From Eubacterium sp. TM05-53 (lineage in GTDB: Bacteria; Bacillota_I; Bacilli_A; Erysipelotrichales; Erysipelotrichaceae), in NCBI RefSeq assembly GCF_003436425.1, contig NZ_QSPK01000079.1, positions 1-8,921 of the forward strand: a DNA stretch of 8,921 nucleotides, read 5' to 3'. Below are positions 6,135 to 8,921 of this stretch, piece after piece. The translations under genes and the position numbers were made by a program. Below the pieces are notes generated by a model. It searched no databases, was not told the DNA's origin, and saw only the letters and a list, made by a program, of their open reading frames with translations. Positions within the stretch are counted from its first letter, which is position 1. Each line of letters begins with the position of its first letter.

Positions 6135-7567
6135 AGTCTAAGATTTATTTGGCCATCGACTTAAAGTCTTTCTATGCTTCTTGTGAATGTGTCTCTAGAG
6201 GATTGGATCCTTTAAAAACCAATCTTGTGGTGGCGGATACTTCTAGAACAGAAAAAACAATTTGTTTAGCGGTATCGCCTTCTTTAAAGCAGTATGGAAT
6301 TGGTGGACGGTGTCGTTTGTTTGAGGTGAATCAAAAGGTTAGAGATGTGAATGCTAAAAGGAAAAAGGGGCTTTTGCGTTTTGATGGTAAATCAGCAGAT
6401 GATGAAATTTTAAAACAGAATCCTAGATTTGAAGTCGATTTTTTAATTGCACCTCCAAGAATGAAATACTATTTGGATATCAGTACACAAATTTATAATA
6501 TCTATTTGAAGTATGTTTCAAGTCAGGATATTCATGTATATTCCATTGATGAAGTGTTTATTGATGCGACGCCATATTTAAATACGTATCATTTAACACC
6601 CAAAGATTTCGCAATGAAAATGATTTTAGATATTTATGAGACAACAGGCATCACGGCTACGGCAGGTATTGGTACGAATTTATATCTTGCCAAGGTGGCG
6701 ATGGATATTGTGGCCAAACATAAAAATCCAGATGAGAATGGGGTTCGTGTTGCGGCTTTAAATGAATATAGGTATCGTAAATTGTTGTGGAATCATAAGC
6801 CATTGACTGATTTTTGGCGTGTTGGAAAAGGGTATGAGAAAAGATTGCATAAACTAGGTATTGATACAATGGGAAAGCTTTGTGCCTTTAGCTTGGAACA
6901 TGAGGATGCTTTGTTTAAGACATTTGGTGTAAATGCCGAACTATTGATTGATCATGCGTGGGGATATGAACCTTGTACGATTGAAGATATCAAGGCATAT
7001 AAGCCAGAAAAGAATAGTATAGGTTCGGGACAAGTCTTATCTTGTGGGTATGAAAAAGAAAAGGCTAAGATTTTAGTAAAGGAAATGGTGGAATCTTTAG
7101 CTTTAAGTTTGGTGGATAAGCATTTGGTGACAAATAAAGTGGTTCTTACTATTGTTTATGAAGTAAATGAGGATTATACGGGCGAAACGATGGTTGATTT
7201 TTATGGGAGAGTCTTGCCGAAAAGCTTAAATAAAATTGTTCATTTATCTCAAAAGACAAATGCGAATTCAATTATGATTCAAAATATATTAGATGTATAT
7301 GACCGGCATGTGGATTCTAGTTTATTAGTGCGAAGAATCAATGTGGCAGCTGTTGAAGTGGTTGATGAAAAGAATCGTGGCTTTGAACAGATGGATTTAT
7401 TTTCAAATGTAGATGAAGAAGAATTAAAGAAGGAAAATGATCTTCAAAAGGTAACTTTAAAAATAAAGAATAAGTATGGTAAGAATTCAATTTTAAAGGG
7501 AACGGATTTTGAAAAGGGAGCTAAGGCCAAAGAGCGAAATGAGCTGATTGGAGGGCATAAGGCATAA
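6131..7567 (+). CDS. Y-family translesion DNA polymerase, UmuC-like
   Basis: This 478-residue error-prone polymerase copies past damaged template bases. The palm opens with YLAIDLKSFYASCE (6-19): D10 is the first metal-binding acidic residue, and Y15 is the likely steric gate that excludes ribonucleotides. HVYSIDEVFID (135-145) gives D140 and E141. The basic insert around residues 70-110, ending APPRMKYYLDIS, is typical of the Firmicute UmuC group. A helix-hairpin-helix thumb region lies at about 225-252 (LTDFWRVGKGYEKRLHKLG), and a little-finger domain at about 290-400. QMDLF (420-424) matches the sliding-clamp binding consensus QxxLF, so it should be recruited to DnaN. The start overlaps the small upstream ORF and lacks a clear ribosome binding site, suggesting coupling. 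The closest familiar relative is the Bacillus YqjW/UvrX type. The gene appears intact. Confidence 0.94.
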   Translation: MKSKIYLAIDLKSFYASCECVSRGLDPLKTNLVVADTSRTEKTICLAVSPSLKQYGIGGRCRLFEVNQKVRDVNAKRKKGLLRFDGKSADDEILKQNPRFEVDFLIAPPRMKYYLDISTQIYNIYLKYVSSQDIHVYSIDEVFIDATPYLNTYHLTPKDFAMKMILDIYETTGITATAGIGTNLYLAKVAMDIVAKHKNPDENGVRVAALNEYRYRKLLWNHKPLTDFWRVGKGYEKRLHKLGIDTMGKLCAFSLEHEDALFKTFGVNAELLIDHAWGYEPCTIEDIKAYKPEKNSIGSGQVLSCGYEKEKAKILVKEMVESLALSLVDKHLVTNKVVLTIVYEVNEDYTGETMVDFYGRVLPKSLNKIVHLSQKTNANSIMIQNILDVYDRHVDSSLLVRRINVAAVEVVDEKNRGFEQMDLFSNVDEEELKKENDLQKVTLKIKNKYGKNSILKGTDFEKGAKAKERNELIGGHKA

Positions 7568-7956
7568 TGGATGAAAGATGGTATACAATGGATCGTCCTA
7601 AAAGTAAATACCCCAAGTTGCCGATGTTAGATCGTGCCGCTCAATTTGCACCTTTTGCAGCTTTAACAGGTCATAAAGAAGCTGTGATAGAACAGGGTAG
7701 AATCACGCAGGAAAAAAGAATTTTATCAAATGAAGAAAAGCTTGAAATCAATGAGAAAATCACTGAATTGATGCATTTGAAATCGAAATGTAGAATCACT
7801 TATTTTGAAAAGGATAAGACAAAAAGTGGTGGTCAGTACATGGAGAGCGTTTTATCTTTTAAGCGTATAGATGAATTGAATAAGGTGTTATATTTTAAAG
7901 AGAATATTCAAATACAAATAGATGATATTGTAGATATTGAAATATTGGAACAGTGA
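7567..7956 (+). CDS. YolD-like protein, putative polymerase accessory factor
   Basis: This is a 129-residue cytoplasmic protein. The family hallmark DRAAQFAPFAALTGH is at residues 22-36. A charged helical middle (about 50-75) and a beta-rich C-terminal half follow, as in YolD-like proteins. These commonly neighbour UmuC-like polymerases in Firmicutes and have been predicted to play the part of UmuD, the accessory subunit of polymerase V. That role is a family-level prediction and the sequence shows no UmuD-like peptidase motif. The start overlaps the polymerase stop by one base (TAATG), with GGAGGG (7550-7555) upstream. The stop codon sits in the terminator loop. No frame damage is seen. Confidence 0.9.
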   Translation: MDERWYTMDRPKSKYPKLPMLDRAAQFAPFAALTGHKEAVIEQGRITQEKRILSNEEKLEINEKITELMHLKSKCRITYFEKDKTKSGGQYMESVLSFKRIDELNKVLYFKENIQIQIDDIVDIEILEQ

Positions 7957-7967
7957 TGTTCCTTTTT
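7947..7967 (+). terminator. Terminator with the YolD-like stop codon in its loop
   Basis: A 6-bp stem is formed by GGAACA (7947-7952) and TGTTCC (7957-7962) around the tetraloop GTGA (7953-7956), followed by TTTTT. The TGA stop codon is bases 2-4 of the loop, the same layout as at 5437-5462. It ends the acetyltransferase-polymerase operon. Confidence 0.8.
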
Positions 7968-7980
7968 CTTTGGAAATACG

Positions 7981-8003
7981 AAAAAAACAGCCATTGGCTG
8001 CTT
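7981..8003 (-). terminator. Minus-strand intrinsic terminator
   Basis: Read on the minus strand, AGCAGCC (8002-7996) pairs with GGCTGTT (7992-7986) with one G-U pair and a 3-base loop. T's follow at 7985-7981. The plus strand lacks a T-tract here, so it serves transcription coming from the right. It lies 22 bases after the end of the minus-strand remnant at 8025-8231. Confidence 0.55.
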
Positions 8004-8024
8004 GATAGAGATTGCATTCCTAAT

Positions 8025-8231
8025 TTAAAACGCTTGTATTGTTGTCTTGTGAAGTTTATGCCTTTCAATCGTTTTAAATAGAATACTTGTTACTGGAAAG
8101 ATGATATCTTTTATTATGGGATATCGAACATGAGTATCAGATAGAAATTTTCTGAATACATTTATAATTATAATTACAGTATAGAGCTTTGTCTTATGAT
8201 AAATAGTCAAAAAATATAGATATATTATCAT
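8025..8231 (-). pseudogene. Possible remnant of a minus-strand gene, unidentified
   Basis: This is an open frame of 68 codons. Its first 25 residues are low-complexity (many I, Y, T) and there is no ribosome binding site before the ATG, so the start is probably not real. The last 40 residues look more protein-like (DTHVRYPIIKDIIFP, then SILFKTIERHKLHKTT), and a minus-strand terminator follows the stop, as expected for a true gene 3' end. I read it as the decayed tail of a gene whose front has been lost. I cannot name the family. It may also be a chance frame in AT-rich DNA. Confidence 0.25.
8196..8231. repeat. Inverted repeat upstream of the AraC-type gene
   Basis: ATGATAA (8196-8202) and TTATCAT (8225-8231) are perfect 7-bp inverted arms separated by 22 bases, ending 20 bases before the ATG at 8252. 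It could be a regulator site, but the AT-rich context makes chance likely. No convincing -35/-10 pair was found for this gene; TATTAT (8237-8242) is the best -10 candidate. Confidence 0.25.
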
Positions 8232-8251
8232 TTTTGTATTATATTTAATTT

Positions 8252-8896
8252 ATGGAGAATAAATTACACATTATAAACGGATATTCGGATGAATTATTTC
8301 CCATAAATATCTGTGTTGTTAGAAAATATAGTGATTTACCGATTGGCAGTGGCTTTAAGTCTTTGCATTGGCATGAAGACTTGCAGTTTGTGCTATGTAC
8401 TAAGGGCTATGTGAGTTATCAGGTGAATGGAATAGAGTATGAGCTCAAAGAAAAAGAGGCATTGTTTATTAATAAGGGTGCTTTGCATATGTCGAGCGAT
8501 ATGAGTGAGGATGGAGAATATGTGACACTTACTTTTCCTGAAGAATTACTTTTTTTCTTTAAAGAGAGTCGAATGAAATATAAGTATGTATGGCCTTATA
8601 CGCGTATGGATTTTTTAAGATGTTATGGAATCAAGGAAAAGAATCAGATTATTAAATGTTTGTATGATATTTATAATATTTATTTAAATGGTTCGGATAT
8701 GTTTGAATATGATGTTTCTATTTTGATCACAATGATTTGGAGACAATTGGTGAAGAGTTTATCTGAAATCGATTTTATTCTAAACAAAAAAGATGTCGAA
8801 AGACAAGAACGAGTACAAGTGATGCTTGTATATATTCATACGCATTACGCCGATGAGTTATCTTTAGGCTTAACAGATACATTGGTGACTTGTTAA
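8252..8896 (+). CDS. AraC-family regulator truncated before its DNA-binding domain
   Basis: This 214-residue product is shorter than the usual 270-300. Residues 1-170 look like the AraC-type cupin sensor: LHWHEDLQFVLCTKGYVSYQ (38-57) with H39 and H41, and the turn ALFINKGALHM (70-80). A linker follows. RVQVMLVYIHTHYADELSL (187-205) matches the start of the first helix of the AraC DNA-binding domain, where the two helix-turn-helix units should continue. Instead the frame runs GLTDTLVTC and stops. No other frame to 8921 shows the missing domain. The gene has therefore probably been cut near 8867 and is unlikely to bind DNA. There is no ribosome binding site before the ATG and no alternative start nearby. 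Its former target, often a sugar-use gene beside it, is not in the window. Confidence 0.8.
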   Translation: MENKLHIINGYSDELFPINICVVRKYSDLPIGSGFKSLHWHEDLQFVLCTKGYVSYQVNGIEYELKEKEALFINKGALHMSSDMSEDGEYVTLTFPEELLFFFKESRMKYKYVWPYTRMDFLRCYGIKEKNQIIKCLYDIYNIYLNGSDMFEYDVSILITMIWRQLVKSLSEIDFILNKKDVERQERVQVMLVYIHTHYADELSLGLTDTLVTC

Positions 8897-8921
8897 TATA
8901 ACTGACATTAATGATGTCTAT
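8867..8921. other. Foreign or rearranged sequence after the AraC break
   Basis: From 8867 the sequence no longer fits an AraC gene in any frame. It has stops in all three plus frames and no recognisable motif. It may be the edge of an inserted element that continues beyond the window. No terminal repeat can be confirmed from 55 bases. Confidence 0.3.

Noticed and set aside
6657..6869. Minus-strand open frame of 70 codons
   Set aside because: It lies inside the conserved polymerase palm and thumb coding sequence, with no independent evidence.
1..8921. CRISPR array, tRNA, rRNA or riboswitch
   Set aside because: No regularly spaced repeats with unique spacers, no tRNA-like cloverleaf and no rRNA sequence were seen. 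The leaders are too short for riboswitches.

Overview
The window is AT-rich, with strong GGAGG-type ribosome binding sites, tightly packed co-oriented genes and intrinsic terminators ending in T-tracts. The protein families are a YtrA-like GntR regulator, a one-chain MacB/FtsX-type exporter, and a UmuC-like Y-family polymerase followed by a YolD-like protein. Together these point to a low-GC Firmicute (Bacillota). An Erysipelotrichia-type gut bacterium is my best guess, but that is inference and not a sequence match.

Layout. Positions 1-435 carry no convincing gene. This stretch is rich in short direct and inverted repeats and may be the end of a mobile element. A hairpin terminator (436-467) closes it and abuts a strong promoter. 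Positions 515-2278 form an operon of a YtrA-type GntR repressor, an ABC ATPase and an ABC-2-type permease, which looks like a self-regulated export module. Its end overlaps by 4 bp the end of a convergent tetR gene (2275-2784, minus). That tetR gene is divergent from, and shares a control region with, an 855-residue ATPase-permease (2882-5449). This gives a second transporter with its own local repressor.

Positions 5488-7956 form a four-gene operon: an AANAT-like GNAT acetyltransferase, a 54-residue lysine-rich protein I do not recognise, a UmuC-like translesion DNA polymerase with a clamp-binding motif, and a YolD-like protein. The genes overlap or nearly touch, so they are probably co-transcribed and partly translationally coupled. 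The operon looks like a mutagenic DNA-damage-tolerance cassette, and it is the most interesting unit in the window. No clear LexA box lies in front of it.

Positions 7957-8251 look decayed. They hold a possible remnant of a minus-strand gene with its own minus-strand terminator. The window ends with an AraC-type regulator (8252-8896) that keeps its cupin sensor domain but loses the reading frame where the DNA-binding domain should begin. It was probably cut by a rearrangement or insertion near 8867.

One recurring structural feature stands out. Both the ABC gene and the YolD-like gene end inside their own terminator, with the stop codon placed in a GNRA-type tetraloop (GTAA and GTGA). Both operon ends are also compact: promoter, terminator and ribosome binding site of neighbouring units nearly overlap.
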